DNA of 54,954 nucleotides from Bacteroidales bacterium (GCA_016936355.1 JAFGYB010000044.1:1-54954), one strand, 5' to 3'. Positions 44,415-53,331 are shown, counted from the stretch's first letter. A program made the numbers and translations. Notes: generated by a model from the sequence alone, not told the origin.

Positions 44415-45223
44415 TTGTTTCCTTTTTGAATGTGGGCCCGTTCGCAGAAACTTTCCAGAACGGGAAAGATTTTATCAGGTGCTTCAAACTGCCCCATGTG
44501 TCCCACGTTGTCGATCAAAATAGCTTCCGAATCCCTGGGCATTTGCATTTGTTGGGTGATGACATCCAAAGGAATTCGGGGGTCATTTTTTCCTGCGACA
44601 AACAAAACAGGAATGTTCAGCCGTTTCAACAACAGCCTGTAGTCTTTTCGCTCAGCCATGCCTCTGAGTACGGCAATAATCCCTTCGGGACTAATATTCT
44701 CGGCTTCTTTGCACAGCGATTGGATTTGATCTGCTAAAACCACTTTGTTTTCATCCGCAAACAGATCTGGAAGAAATTTGTTGCTGTAGTTCTTGTGCCC
44801 GTTTTTCACTACTTCTATGGAACGCATCCGGTTTTCCCTGGCTTCAGGAGTATCAGCAGCAGCCTGGGAATGGAACAATACCAGTCCGTTCAGTCTGTCG
44901 GGAAACTGTTCTGCAAAAGCCAGACTCATATATCCTCCCATGGAATGCCCCACCATGACTGCTTTGACAATGTTTTCATGATCCATCACAGCTTTTACTG
45001 CTTCTGCCATAAACGACATGGAATGACTTTCTGCAAAAACATCGGATTGTCCGAAACCGGGTAAGTCAACCGCAACAACAGTAAATTGATCTTTAAAAAC
45101 TTCGGTCAGTGAATCCCAGACACGATGACTGGCCAGGTATGGGTGAAGCAAAACCACAGCCGGCCCCCAGCCGTTGAGGGCGTAATGAAGTTTTTTTTCT
45201 CTCCAGATGAGTTGTTTTTCCAT
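44411..45223 (-). CDS. alpha/beta hydrolase
   Basis: 270-aa cytoplasmic alpha/beta-hydrolase-fold enzyme. Oxyanion region: VVLLHPYLASHRVW (about 19-32). Nucleophile elbow GHSMGGYMSLAF (about 92-103, Ser94). Acid in VAGKNDPRIPLD (about 217). Catalytic His in IDNVGHMGQFEAPD (about 243-248). Similar to esterases, MhpC- or BioH-like hydrolases; substrate unknown. First in a probable two-gene unit with the DUF5808 protein (4-base overlap). The VOC protein gene ends 27 bases upstream on the same strand and may be part of the same transcript. Confidence 0.9.
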   Translation of the reverse strand: MEKQLIWREKKLHYALNGWGPAVVLLHPYLASHRVWDSLTEVFKDQFTVVAVDLPGFGQSDVFAESHSMSFMAEAVKAVMDHENIVKAVMVGHSMGGYMSLAFAEQFPDRLNGLVLFHSQAAADTPEARENRMRSIEVVKNGHKNYSNKFLPDLFADENKVVLADQIQSLCKEAENISPEGIIAVLRGMAERKDYRLLLKRLNIPVLFVAGKNDPRIPLDVITQQMQMPRDSEAILIDNVGHMGQFEAPDKIFPVLESFCERAHIQKGNK

Positions 45224-45249
45224 TTTAATTTGTCTTTTTTTGCAATTTG

Positions 45250-45903
45250 TCAGTCATTTAATACCCATTCGAATAGAATGTCATTCTGTTCAAATTGTAT
45301 TTTGCTCCAATGCTTTTTTGCTTCTTTCGTGGTAAGGAACCAGGGTCTTCCTTCCCTTACAAGGATCAGAAGGCCGTTGTCGTCTCCCAAAGCGGCAAAA
45401 TCATCCGAAGGGATTTGTCGTTCGAAGATATTCAGATTAAAATCTGATTGTACTTTCTTTAGATAATTGGGAACATTCTTTACGGGGAACCCCATTTCAC
45501 TGATGGACAATACCTGAGTCGTATCAAACGGATAGTCGCTTTCCAAATTCAAACCTGCCCGGGCAATGAATTCCAGAATGTTTCCATTGTTATCCCAAAA
45601 ATAAACGGATTGGGCCTGCCAGTTTTTAAAATCAACCATTGGCCCCGAATCCGAAACAATCAATTCTGCTTTCCCCTGAATCCACTCCATCGCCTGGCTG
45701 ATCTGATTACTGTGAATGTTAAAAGCAAAATGATAAACAGGCTTTTCCTTGTCGGATTTTCTGAAATGCAACCGTGAAGCTCCCGCCTGAAAAGTTAATT
45801 GTTGCGCATTATTGAGCAGCAAAGGAAATCCCAGCGTATCGGAATAAAATTTTTTTGTTCCGTTCAGGTCATCGGACAATACTGTCAATTCACATATTTT
45901 CAT
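45250..45903 (-). CDS. VOC (glyoxalase/bleomycin resistance fold) protein
   Basis: 217 aa with two beta-alpha-beta-beta-beta modules. The first (about 1-115) starts KICELTVLSDDLNGTKKFYSDTLGFPLL and contains YHFAFNIHSNQISQAMEWIQ and VYFWDNNGNILEFIAR, with Glu in the usual metal position. The second module is shorter (about 125-217; VLSISEMGFPVKNVPNYLKKV). Metal-dependent isomerase, dioxygenase or resistance function cannot be separated. It lies upstream of the alpha/beta hydrolase on the same strand. Confidence 0.85.
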   Translation of the reverse strand: MKICELTVLSDDLNGTKKFYSDTLGFPLLLNNAQQLTFQAGASRLHFRKSDKEKPVYHFAFNIHSNQISQAMEWIQGKAELIVSDSGPMVDFKNWQAQSVYFWDNNGNILEFIARAGLNLESDYPFDTTQVLSISEMGFPVKNVPNYLKKVQSDFNLNIFERQIPSDDFAALGDDNGLLILVREGRPWFLTTKEAKKHWSKIQFEQNDILFEWVLND

Positions 45904-45977
45904 TCCACTGTTGTTATGAATTTCGAGAATGCATCAAAGCACACAAAGGTAGTAAAACGCTGCGGTTGGTGTTCCGG

Positions 45978-47198
45978 TCAGTGCCGGAACTTCATTTTGA
46001 AAATGAAAAAGAAAGAGGACAAAACCACCAGCATGAACAGGCCAAAAAAGACCTCGAATCCCATGTGCTTGATAACCCAACCGCCTCCCAGCGGAAAAAG
46101 AGCCGGCAAAATGTTCCCGGCCCCGGCGATTCCTGTGTATAAGGCCCGGTTGGATGTTCCGGATATTTCCAGCAATACCCCGTTCATGGAAACATTGTAA
46201 GCCGTATAAATCACACCCCCGATAAAGAAAACCACGATCAGAGACGGCACATGGAAGGGGATCAGTAAAAACAACGGACTGGCAAAGGCCAGAAAGGCGC
46301 TACCGTACATCAGGATACTGTATTTGTACCGACCGGCCAGGAAAAACAAAAGAAAACCGGTAAGCACGCTGCCTCCGATCTTGATCAGCAAAAACCAGCC
46401 GGTGGAACCGGCCCCGGTATCATACATCTGTTTACCGAAGAGAATAATAAACGGCAGCAAGGAAATGCTGATGCCTGCCGTGTTGATAAAACCCAGAAAA
46501 TACTTCAGCTGGGGATTCTGTTTCCATTCTTCCCTGATCAGTTTGAGAAAATGCCCGGGTGTTCGTACCGATAGTTTGGAAGGAATGACTTCTTTGAGGT
46601 TCCAGAATCCCAGCGAAGCCATGAGCAGGGCAAAAAAGGCAATCAGGAACAAATACCCGTAGTTGTTGGGATAACCGGTAAGCGAAAGAATGTATTTGGC
46701 AGTCAAAGCCGCACCAAACAAGATAACTCCGTTGATCACCTGACGAATGGAAAAGAAGGGCTTGCGTGATTCCGTAAGGATGGATTTGCCCAGAATATCC
46801 GTGTAACTCACATTGGCAAAAGCCCCGCTGAAAGAAAAAAGACTGATCAGCAAAAAGATAAACCAGATAATGAGCGAATGAGACAGCAGTGTGGAGTAGA
46901 GTAACATCATGGCCATACCCAGCAATGCGATAATGCGGGCGTTGATCCCGATGAGCAGAAACTTACGCTTGTAGTGATAGTTGCTGATAAACGGTGCAAA
47001 AAACAGCTGAGTAAAACTGGAGCCACCGACCATAATTGCAGTCAGTATCCCTACCTGAACCGCGGTTCCGCCCGCGTCCACCAGCAGAGAAGGCACTACG
47101 GTATCCACATCCATAAACGGACGTGAGAGTGCCAGAAAACCGGCATGCCACAACAGGGAATAAAAGTTACGGCGTGATATTTTGGGTGTTAGTTCCAT
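45978..47198 (-). CDS. MFS transporter
   Basis: 406 aa from the ATG at 47198 (MELTPKISRRN); the open frame extends six codons upstream. It has twelve hydrophobic helices with the cytoplasmic loop after helix 6 (about 190-215, LKEVIPSKLSVRTPGHFLKLIREEWKQNP). The helix 2-3 region (FFAPFISNYHYKRKFLLIGI) is the position of the MFS motif A. It is close to Bacteroidota MFS proteins of unknown substrate; the substrate cannot be inferred. The -7 element TATATTTG on the minus strand (47214-47221) lies about 16 bases before the start, giving a very short leader. Confidence 0.88.
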   Translation of the reverse strand: MELTPKISRRNFYSLLWHAGFLALSRPFMDVDTVVPSLLVDAGGTAVQVGILTAIMVGGSSFTQLFFAPFISNYHYKRKFLLIGINARIIALLGMAMMLLYSTLLSHSLIIWFIFLLISLFSFSGAFANVSYTDILGKSILTESRKPFFSIRQVINGVILFGAALTAKYILSLTGYPNNYGYLFLIAFFALLMASLGFWNLKEVIPSKLSVRTPGHFLKLIREEWKQNPQLKYFLGFINTAGISISLLPFIILFGKQMYDTGAGSTGWFLLIKIGGSVLTGFLLFFLAGRYKYSILMYGSAFLAFASPLFLLIPFHVPSLIVVFFIGGVIYTAYNVSMNGVLLEISGTSNRALYTGIAGAGNILPALFPLGGGWVIKHMGFEVFFGLFMLVVLSSFFFIFKMKFRH

Positions 47199-47213
47199 AA
47201 TACAAACGGTGAG

Positions 47214-47221
47214 CAAATATA
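47214..47221 (-). promoter_or_regulatory. -7 element (TATATTTG on minus) for the MFS gene
   Basis: CAAATATA on the plus strand, just upstream of ATG 47198; almost leaderless. Confidence 0.5.
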
Positions 47222-47296
47222 TGCAAGTTTGATTTGTAAACGGAACCTGTGAATCTTAGGAATTAATTAAAAAAAATAAAAAGCCCCGTTATACGA

Positions 47297-47316
47297 AAGC
47301 CTTTTGTTGCCCGACT
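47297..47316. repeat. 20-base direct repeat of the tRNA-Gln 3' end, distal copy
   Basis: AAGCCTTTTGTTGCCCGACT, identical to 47392-47411, which includes the tRNA-Gln acceptor 3' strand. The 95-base spacer holds the tRNA terminator. It looks like a partial duplication of the tRNA end. Confidence 0.7.
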
Positions 47317-47369
47317 TGAGCTTTCCGATTTCGATAGCGCTTATCGCGGAGAAACTTCTCACCCGAATA

Positions 47370-47396
47370 CAAAAAGGCTCCCACTTTGTGGAAGCC
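47370..47396 (-). terminator. intrinsic terminator of tRNA-Gln
   Basis: On the minus strand GGCTTCCAC-AAA-GTGGGAGCC then TTTTT, six bases after the tRNA 3' end. Confidence 0.8.
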
Positions 47397-47401
47397 TTTT
47401 G

Positions 47402-47474
47402 TTGCCCGACTAGGGCTCGAACCTAGACTCTTCTGATCCAGAGTCAGACGTGTTGCCAATTACACCATCGGGCA
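47402..47474 (-). tRNA. tRNA-Gln (anticodon CUG)
   Basis: 73-nt cloverleaf on the minus strand: acceptor UGCCCGA/UCGGGCA, D-stem GUGU/ACAC, anticodon stem UCUGA/UCAGA with loop CUCUGGA (anticodon CUG, reads CAG), five-base variable loop, T-stem CUAGG/CCUAG with loop UUCGAGC. Discriminator A; CCA is not encoded. The first pair is U1-A72, as in bacterial tRNA-Gln. It lies between asnS and an MFS gene, with a terminator right after. Confidence 0.95.
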
Positions 47475-47535
47475 ATGAGGCGGCAAAATTATAAAAATCT
47501 TTTCAAACTTTATAACAGCCGCAGGAAAATTTCCT

Positions 47536-48975
47536 TTAAAATTCAAGGTTGAACGGTGTTCTCGGGAAAGGAATCACATCACGGATGTTGCTCATACCGG
47601 TCATAAACTGAATCAGTCGTTCGAAACCCAGTCCGAAACCCGAGTGCGGTACACTGCCGAATTTCCGGGTTTCCAGATACCACCACATCGACTCCATGGG
47701 GATATCCAGCTGCTGAATCTTGGCCAACAACTTATCGTAGTTTTCCTCTCTTTGTGAGCCCCCCACAATTTCACCGATTTGCGGGAACAGGATGTCCATG
47801 GCCCGAACAGTTTTGCCGTCGTCGTTTTGTTTCATGTAAAAGGCCTTGATGGAGGCAGGGTAATCGGTAAGGATTACCGGACGCTTGAAATGTTTTTCCA
47901 CCAGATACCGTTCGTGTTCCGACTGCAGGTCGGCACCCCAGCCTTCGATGATGTACTGGAATTTTTTCTTTTTGTTGGGCTTGGAATTCAGGAGAATATC
48001 GATGGCCTCGGTATAAGTAAGCCGCACAAAAGGCTCGGCCAGTACAAAGTTCAGCTTCTCGATGAGTTCCATGGAACGCTCTTCTGCTTTTTTGTTCTTT
48101 TCTTCGTCCTGCAGGCGTTTGCTCAGGAATTCCAAATCTTCCCGGCAATGATCCAGTGCATACTGAATCACATATTTCAGCAAATCTTCCGCCAGATCCA
48201 TGTTGTCGTTCAGGTCGTAAAATGCCATTTCGGGTTCGATCATCCAGAACTCGGCCAGGTGGCGCGAAGTGTTGGAATTTTCGGCACGGAAAGTAGGCCC
48301 AAAAGTATAAATGTTGGACAAAGCCAGTGCGGCAAGCTCACCTTCCAGCTGTCCCGATACAGTGAGGTTGGCGGCTTTCCCGAAAAAGTCCTTTTCAAAA
48401 TCAATACTCCCGTCTTCATTTTTAGGCAGTTTTTCCAGATCCAGTGTGGTTACCTGGAACATTTCACCGGCACCTTCGGCATCGGAACCGGTGATGATCG
48501 GTGTATGAATGTTGTAAAAATTACGTTCGTTAAAGAAGTTGTGCACGGCAAATATCATGGCGTGCCGGATGCGGGCAATAGCACTGAAGGTACTGGTGCG
48601 AAAGCGTAAATGAGCCTTTTCGCGCAAAAATTCCAGGCTATGCTTTTTAGGCTGCAACGGATATTCATCCGGATTGGCTCCGCCGAGAATTTCAATGTTT
48701 TTCGACTGAACTTCCACGTTTTGTCCGCTGCCCATCGATTCGGTCAACACCCCTTCAACGGAGAGTGCAGCCCCTGTATGAATACGTTCCAGCAATTTGT
48801 CGTTCTCTTCGTTCATTTCCACCACGATCTGCACATTTTTTATCGTGCTTCCATCGTTCAGCGCCAGAAACGCCACATTTTTACTGGATCGCTTGGTACG
48901 CACCCATCCTTTCACAATCACCACACTTCCGTAGTCAGTTCTTTCCAACAGACTTTTAATTTCCGTTCTTTTCAC
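47536..48975 (-). CDS. asnS: asparaginyl-tRNA synthetase
   Basis: Class IIb synthetase charging tRNA-Asn, 479 aa from a GTG start at 48975 ([16 protein letters not shown]). The open frame reaches 49095, but the added 40 residues are encoded by palindromic leader DNA and do not resemble the family (about 466 aa). N-terminal OB-fold: [26 protein letters not shown]. Catalytic core: [24 protein letters not shown] (motif 2) and [15 protein letters not shown] (motif 3). A ~70-residue insertion ([20 protein letters not shown] region) is normal for AsnRS and absent from AspRS. With AsnRS and GlnRS both present, neither amide tRNA needs a transamidation route. Confidence 0.95.
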   Translation of the reverse strand: MKRTEIKSLLERTDYGSVVIVKGWVRTKRSSKNVAFLALNDGSTIKNVQIVVEMNEENDKLLERIHTGAALSVEGVLTESMGSGQNVEVQSKNIEILGGANPDEYPLQPKKHSLEFLREKAHLRFRTSTFSAIARIRHAMIFAVHNFFNERNFYNIHTPIITGSDAEGAGEMFQVTTLDLEKLPKNEDGSIDFEKDFFGKAANLTVSGQLEGELAALALSNIYTFGPTFRAENSNTSRHLAEFWMIEPEMAFYDLNDNMDLAEDLLKYVIQYALDHCREDLEFLSKRLQDEEKNKKAEERSMELIEKLNFVLAEPFVRLTYTEAIDILLNSKPNKKKKFQYIIEGWGADLQSEHERYLVEKHFKRPVILTDYPASIKAFYMKQNDDGKTVRAMDILFPQIGEIVGGSQREENYDKLLAKIQQLDIPMESMWWYLETRKFGSVPHSGFGLGFERLIQFMTGMSNIRDVIPFPRTPFNLEF

Positions 48976-48998
48976 GTTGCAAACATTTTTTAAATGAA

Positions 48999-49043
48999 TC
49001 CGCCGCGGCGGACGAGGATTTAGTTCCTCTCCCTTTAAGGGAG
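48999..49043. repeat. two adjacent palindromes in the asnS leader
   Basis: TCCGCCGCGGCGGA (48999-49012, perfect) and CTCCCTTTAAGGGAG (49029-49043) lie upstream of the asnS GTG. They resemble dispersed palindromic repeats of Bacteroidota; either could form a hairpin in the asnS leader. Confidence 0.5.
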
Positions 49044-49219
49044 TAATTTTTTGCAAAAGAACTAAATTTAAGGCAATAAGCATGCTGAAAAACAAAGTTT
49101 TTTCAAATTTCTCATGATAAATTCCGGTGTACTATTGGGTTCTGAAGCCGGGGAACAGCGTTGTTCAAATATGGTTGAAAACATTCACAGCTAAAATCGT
49201 GCCAAATGAAGAATATTTT

Positions 49220-49227
49220 TAATTTTG
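49220..49227 (+). promoter_or_regulatory. -7 element TAATTTTG for rpoN
   Basis: TAnnTTTG match 22 bases before the rpoN ATG. Confidence 0.55.
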
Positions 49228-49248
49228 TGAATACAGTCTGAAGGTTTT

Positions 49249-50730
49249 ATGCTCAAACAAAGATTACAACAGAAACTGCTTCAAAAGCTTTCCCCACAGC
49301 AAATCCTGCTGATGAAACTGCTGCAGGTTCCGGCTATGGAACTAGAGCAGCGCATCAAGCAGGAAATTGAAGACAACCCTGCCCTGGAAGCCGAAGGACT
49401 GGACAGCAACGAAATGTCGGATCAGGAAAAAGAAAGTCAGGACGATTTTGATTCGGGCAACGAGGAAAGTTTTGACACCGACGACAATTTTGATATCGAT
49501 GATTATTACAAGAGCGAGGACGAAATTCCCGAATACAAACTGCAGGCCAACAACCGCAGCCGAGACGACGAACAAAGGGAAATTCCTTATTCGGTAGGCT
49601 TTACTTTTCACGAATTTCTGATCCAGCAACTGGGGTTGCGCAACCTCAACGAAAATCAGCAGCAAATCGGGATGTACATCATCGGGAACATTGATGATTC
49701 GGGGTATTTGCAACGATCTCCCGAGTCGATGGTAGACGACCTGGCCTTCATGCAAAATGTTACTACTACCCGGGAAGAAATTGAAGAAGTGTTGCAGGTC
49801 ATTCAGGATTTTGATCCACCCGGAGTAGGAGCCCGTTCCCTACAGGAATGTCTGCTGATCCAGTTGAAAAACAAACAAAAAGAACAAAGTTCGGAATCGA
49901 TCGAACTGGCGGTGAAGGTGGTGAAGCGCTTTTTCAACGAATTCACCAAAAAGCACTACCAGAAGATCATGAAACGGTCGGGGATGACTGAAGAGCAACT
50001 GAAAGCGGTCATCAATGAGATTGTGATGCTGAACCCCAAACCGGGCAATTCGCTGTCGGAAACATCCAAAAACAACCAATACGTTATTCCGGACTTTACC
50101 GTGCTGAACAACAACGGAGAACTGGAACTGTCGCTGAACAACTGGAACATGCCCGATCTGAAAGTGAGTCATACCTATATGGATATGATCAAGGAACTGG
50201 CTGCCAAGAAGAACGGAAAAACAAACACCGAAGCCCTGATGTTTGTGAAAAACAAAGTGGATTCGGCCCGCTGGTTCATTGAAGCGGTGCAGCAAAGGCA
50301 AAACACCTTGTACACCACGATGGAAGCCATTATGGACTACCAGCGCGAGTATTTCCTGACGGGCGATGAAACCCGTCTGCGCCCCATGATTCTGAAAAAC
50401 ATTGCCGATGTGGTGGGGATGGATATTTCCACCATTTCGAGGGTAGCCAACAGCAAATATGTGCAAACACCCTTCGGAACCTTTTTGCTGAAAAGTTTCT
50501 TCAGCGAGTCGATGCAAAAGGAAGACGGAGAGGAAGTTTCCACCCGGGAAGTGAAAACCATCCTCAAAGACATGATTGAAGGAGAAGACAAAAAATCCCC
50601 GCTCACCGATGAGCAGTTGATGAACATGCTGAAAGAAAAAGGGTATCCCATTGCCCGCCGGACGGTGGCCAAATACCGCGAGCAGATGGGGATAGCCGTG
50701 GCGCGTTTAAGGAAAGAACTGGCCTCGTAA
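49249..50730 (+). CDS. rpoN: RNA polymerase sigma-54 factor
   Basis: Alternative sigma factor that recognises -24/-12 promoters and needs AAA+ enhancer-binding activators. 493 aa. Region I (about 1-50) has the Gln/Leu-rich LKQRLQQKLLQKLSPQQILLMKLLQ activator-response segment. Region II is the acidic stretch (about 55-105, DDFDSGNEESFDTDDNFDIDDYY). The core-binding and helix-turn-helix part follows (ISTISRVANSKYVQTPFGTFLLKSFF). The RpoN box, ARRTVAKYRE, lies at about 469-478. Full length. A membrane protein gene starts 13 bases downstream. Confidence 0.97.
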   Translation: MLKQRLQQKLLQKLSPQQILLMKLLQVPAMELEQRIKQEIEDNPALEAEGLDSNEMSDQEKESQDDFDSGNEESFDTDDNFDIDDYYKSEDEIPEYKLQANNRSRDDEQREIPYSVGFTFHEFLIQQLGLRNLNENQQQIGMYIIGNIDDSGYLQRSPESMVDDLAFMQNVTTTREEIEEVLQVIQDFDPPGVGARSLQECLLIQLKNKQKEQSSESIELAVKVVKRFFNEFTKKHYQKIMKRSGMTEEQLKAVINEIVMLNPKPGNSLSETSKNNQYVIPDFTVLNNNGELELSLNNWNMPDLKVSHTYMDMIKELAAKKNGKTNTEALMFVKNKVDSARWFIEAVQQRQNTLYTTMEAIMDYQREYFLTGDETRLRPMILKNIADVVGMDISTISRVANSKYVQTPFGTFLLKSFFSESMQKEDGEEVSTREVKTILKDMIEGEDKKSPLTDEQLMNMLKEKGYPIARRTVAKYREQMGIAVARLRKELAS

Positions 50731-50742
50731 GTTGCCCATACT

Positions 50743-51381
50743 ATGGAACACAAAATAACCCGTATTCTGTCTGTGATACTACACCCTTTGCTGGTTCCCT
50801 CTTATTTTCTGTTGCTGCTGTATCAAATTCCCCAATTAACCTATTCCCTGTATTCGGATCGCTACCGGATGATCCTTTCCGGTTTTGTTTTACTGCTCAC
50901 TTTTGTACTGCCGGTACTGATCCTGTTGCTGATGAAACTGATGAGAATAGTAGCCTCGCTGATGCTGGAAGGGAAAAACGAACGGTTTCTTCCGATGTTG
51001 CTGGTGGCTGTTATTTACTTTCTGGCTTTCTACACATTGTACCAGACCCAATTGCCCGGCTTCCGAATCTTTTCAGTTTTTATGCTCGGATCGTCTCTTT
51101 TGATCCTGGCAGCACTCTTCATTAATTTTTTTACCCAAATCAGTCTGCACCTGTTGGCCTGGGGCGGGTTCACCGGAGGAATTACCGGGATTGCCTTTTT
51201 GTTTTCACTGAATCTGTTTTTCTGGCTGTTCCTGATCCTCTTCCTTTCTGCGATCACCGCCTATTCGCGACTGGAAAACAAAGCCCACACGCCATTTCAG
51301 ATTTATCTGGGGTACTTGTCGGGATTCTTTTTTATGACGCTGCTGTTCCTCTTATCCGGTCTGCTCGTTCTGATTCCATAA
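50743..51381 (+). CDS. hypothetical integral membrane protein
   Basis: 212 aa with six predicted membrane helices. Its layout resembles PAP2-type phosphatase-fold proteins of Bacteroidota (ILHPLLVPSYFLLLLYQ at the start, ISLHLLAWGGFTGGITGIAFL around 133-153), but I do not see the complete KxxxxxxRP/PSGH/SRxxxxxHxxxD phosphatase motifs, so activity is doubtful. It follows rpoN closely and is probably co-transcribed. A terminator-like hairpin sits directly after its stop. Confidence 0.75.
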   Translation: MEHKITRILSVILHPLLVPSYFLLLLYQIPQLTYSLYSDRYRMILSGFVLLLTFVLPVLILLLMKLMRIVASLMLEGKNERFLPMLLVAVIYFLAFYTLYQTQLPGFRIFSVFMLGSSLLILAALFINFFTQISLHLLAWGGFTGGITGIAFLFSLNLFFWLFLILFLSAITAYSRLENKAHTPFQIYLGYLSGFFFMTLLFLLSGLLVLIP

Positions 51382-51382
51382 A

Positions 51383-51416
51383 AAAAGGCCATCCACCTGA
51401 AGCGGACAGCCTTTCT
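51383..51416. terminator. hairpin between convergent genes
   Basis: AAGGC...GCCTT outer arms and TCC/GGA inner pairs with a CA/CA internal loop; A-run on the 5' side and TTTC on the 3' side. Between the membrane protein (+) and the barrel gene (-). Confidence 0.6.
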
Positions 51417-51439
51417 CAAGAAAAATATAACTGTTCTGT

Positions 51440-52126
51440 TTAAAACGGAGTAATGGTAATCCCCAGCGAAATGGGATGCATAGCCGGTCCGTGGCCTGTA
51501 TTAAACAACGGAACCAGCTGATAAGCTGCGTAGATATTAAAACTACCGTGACCGAAACGCAGGGTCGGCGTGTATCCTGTGTTGTTCAGTTGATTTACTT
51601 TTTTGTATTTGATCTTCATCACCGGACCGCCTGAAGTTAAGGTGCCCTGGTACAACTCTTTGCTGTCGATGAGGTAATTAATCTTGAGTCCCACGCCAAA
51701 ATGCCAGCCTTTTTTCAGCATAACCTTCAATTCCAGAGGAATGTCCAGTGTGGTCACTGTGAGTTTACTTTTGGTGAGGCTGACACCGGTTACCCCTTCG
51801 TTTACGAAGTTGATAGTATCGCCTTTAATGTCTTCAATGTATCCGTTTTTGCTGTAGAAGCTATGGTTTCCAATACCCAGCCCGATGGCCAGAATCGTTT
51901 TCCCTGTCTTTTTTTGTCCCAGAGGAAAATTGTACATCGTATAGAAGTTAGCCGACTGGTTGATGGTCCCTGAACTGATGATGGCCGGGGTATTGATCCA
52001 GACATCGGTAAACAGGTCAACGCCAACAGTGAATCTTTTCTTAAAGTAAGCAGCAGATTCCTGTGCCTGTGTATGGGCTGCTGCAAAAAAGAACAGAAGC
52101 AAAATAACGGGAAAAACTTTTTTCAT
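51440..52126 (-). CDS. outer membrane beta-barrel protein
   Basis: 228 aa with a signal peptide (MKKVFPVILLLFFFAAAHTQ, cut near AHTQAQ). The mature protein alternates amphipathic strands with turns (RFTVGVDLFTDVWI, ILAIGLGIGNHSFYS, LDIPLELKVMLKKGWHFGVGLKINYLI, LRFGHGSFNIYAAYQLVPLF) and ends SLGITITPF, a terminal-Phe signature for outer-membrane insertion. It is a PorT-like or OmpX-like small barrel; the exact role is unknown. It lies 42 bases downstream of the TlpA gene on the same strand. Confidence 0.85.
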   Translation of the reverse strand: MKKVFPVILLLFFFAAAHTQAQESAAYFKKRFTVGVDLFTDVWINTPAIISSGTINQSANFYTMYNFPLGQKKTGKTILAIGLGIGNHSFYSKNGYIEDIKGDTINFVNEGVTGVSLTKSKLTVTTLDIPLELKVMLKKGWHFGVGLKINYLIDSKELYQGTLTSGGPVMKIKYKKVNQLNNTGYTPTLRFGHGSFNIYAAYQLVPLFNTGHGPAMHPISLGITITPF

Positions 52127-52168
52127 CTTTAAATGGTATAAAATGTGCTACAAAGATATAAATAATGC

Positions 52169-52786
52169 CTATTGTTTCTGAGACTTTATGAGGTCGTTCA
52201 AAATAGACTTAACCTTGTCGGAATCCCAGCGAGCCGCCCCTTTTTTTTCCAGTACCACTTTCCCTGTGGGCGAAATGATAAACGTGGCCGGGATGCTTCG
52301 GGTGGCAAAATCCTGCGGTACCGACTGATAACGGTAAAAAGGCATGTCCTGGTATTGATTTTCCTGAATAAATTTTTTGATCACGCCTGCCGGTTCATCA
52401 CTGAGGAAGGCAAAGTGCACTTTACCCTTGTATTCCTTATACAGATCGTGAAGACCGGGCAACTCGGCCCGACAGGGCGGGCACCAGGTGGCCCAGAAGT
52501 TCACCACCACGGGTTTGCCTTCCAGCGATCCAAACGGCATGGTATATCCGTTGAGCGCTTCAATGGGCCAGGTGGCAACCTGAGGACTTAATTCATACTG
52601 TTCCTGAGCATTTAGTCCCGAAGGAGGAAGGGATACAATGCGAATGAAAAAAGCAGATACTTCCTTCCGTGTTCCGGGAATCAACAGCAAAATCACCAAC
52701 ACCACAAAAAGAAGATCGGTGACAATGGTAAACGGTTTTTTAGTTGTAAAATACCGGTGAATCCACCGTTTGACAGTTTCCAGCAT
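52169..52786 (-). CDS. TlpA family thiol:disulfide oxidoreductase
   Basis: 205 aa anchored in the inner membrane by one N-terminal helix (about 19-40), with a periplasmic thioredoxin fold. The redox motif is WATWCPPCRAELP (WCPPC, about 99-103). The AhpC/TSA-like entry (PFGSLEGKPVVVNFWA) and cis-Pro in SIPATFII follow. It is a TlpA/ResA-like reductant of periplasmic disulfides, for example in cytochrome maturation; the partner is unknown. The gene 52791-53222 ends four bases upstream, so they form an operon. Confidence 0.93.
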   Translation of the reverse strand: MLETVKRWIHRYFTTKKPFTIVTDLLFVVLVILLLIPGTRKEVSAFFIRIVSLPPSGLNAQEQYELSPQVATWPIEALNGYTMPFGSLEGKPVVVNFWATWCPPCRAELPGLHDLYKEYKGKVHFAFLSDEPAGVIKKFIQENQYQDMPFYRYQSVPQDFATRSIPATFIISPTGKVVLEKKGAARWDSDKVKSILNDLIKSQKQ

Positions 52787-52790
52787 AGGC

Positions 52791-53222
52791 CTATTTCAGT
52801 TTGGAACGACGGTCGAGCAATTCGTCCACCTGTTCGGGTGTAAGATTAGGGTTTTGCAACAGTTTGTCGATTTTGGCAATTTCCGCCTCCACATCCGAAA
52901 GGGTTTTACCGGTTTCCGGCGGAAGTTCCACCCGTTTGGGTTCTTCCACTTCAGGCATCCATTCTTCTTCTCCCAGTTCTTCGCGCAATTGCTTTATGAG
53001 TCCTTCCACCATTTCCTGTACCGGATCGCCAAACTGTCCTTGCAATTGATAGGCAATCTGGTCTTTCATGTTTTCATAGTTGCTGAAAAAGAATTTAAAC
53101 TGTTCCAGCATGGCTTTACTGAGTCCGGGAATCTCCATCATATCATCCTCCTGCTTCTCCATCAGTTGGTTAAACAGACGAAAAAGCTCATCCAAATCCC
53201 GTTTGAATTTTTCCATATCCAT
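52791..53222 (-). CDS. hypothetical coiled-coil protein
   Basis: 143 aa, cytoplasmic, rich in Glu, Lys and Leu. It is largely helical (FKRDLDELFRLFNQLMEKQ; MLEQFKFFFSNYENMKDQIAYQL; MVEGLIKQLREELG), with a Pro-rich linker (EVEEPKRVELPPETG) and a C-terminal helical pair (DVEAEIAKIDKLLQNPNLTPEQVDELLDRRSKLK) typical of short coiled-coil adaptor proteins. No family is recognised. It lies four bases upstream of the TlpA gene, so they are probably co-transcribed. The start could be ATG 53222 or the next ATG two codons on. Confidence 0.7.
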   Translation of the reverse strand: MDMEKFKRDLDELFRLFNQLMEKQEDDMMEIPGLSKAMLEQFKFFFSNYENMKDQIAYQLQGQFGDPVQEMVEGLIKQLREELGEEEWMPEVEEPKRVELPPETGKTLSDVEAEIAKIDKLLQNPNLTPEQVDELLDRRSKLK

Positions 53223-53331
53223 AATGCGAAATTACTAATAATTTGTACCGGATGTCAAGTATTAACAAGTATTAACAGCATTGCAATGCTTGAAATTGAG
53301 GGCTTTCTGTAAAAATAAGTGTTGGGATTAA

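Noticed and set aside
47217..47401. Integrative element between the tRNA-end repeats
   Set aside because: The interval is about 75 bases and contains no integrase or coding frame; only the repeat itself is supported.
47779..48609. 276-codon plus-strand frame antisense to asnS
   Set aside because: Shadow of a GC-biased coding strand; Phe/Gln/His-rich composition with no family pattern.
48976..49095. 40-residue N-terminal extension of AsnRS
   Set aside because: It is encoded by palindromic leader DNA, is unlike the family, and the GTG at 48975 gives the normal start.
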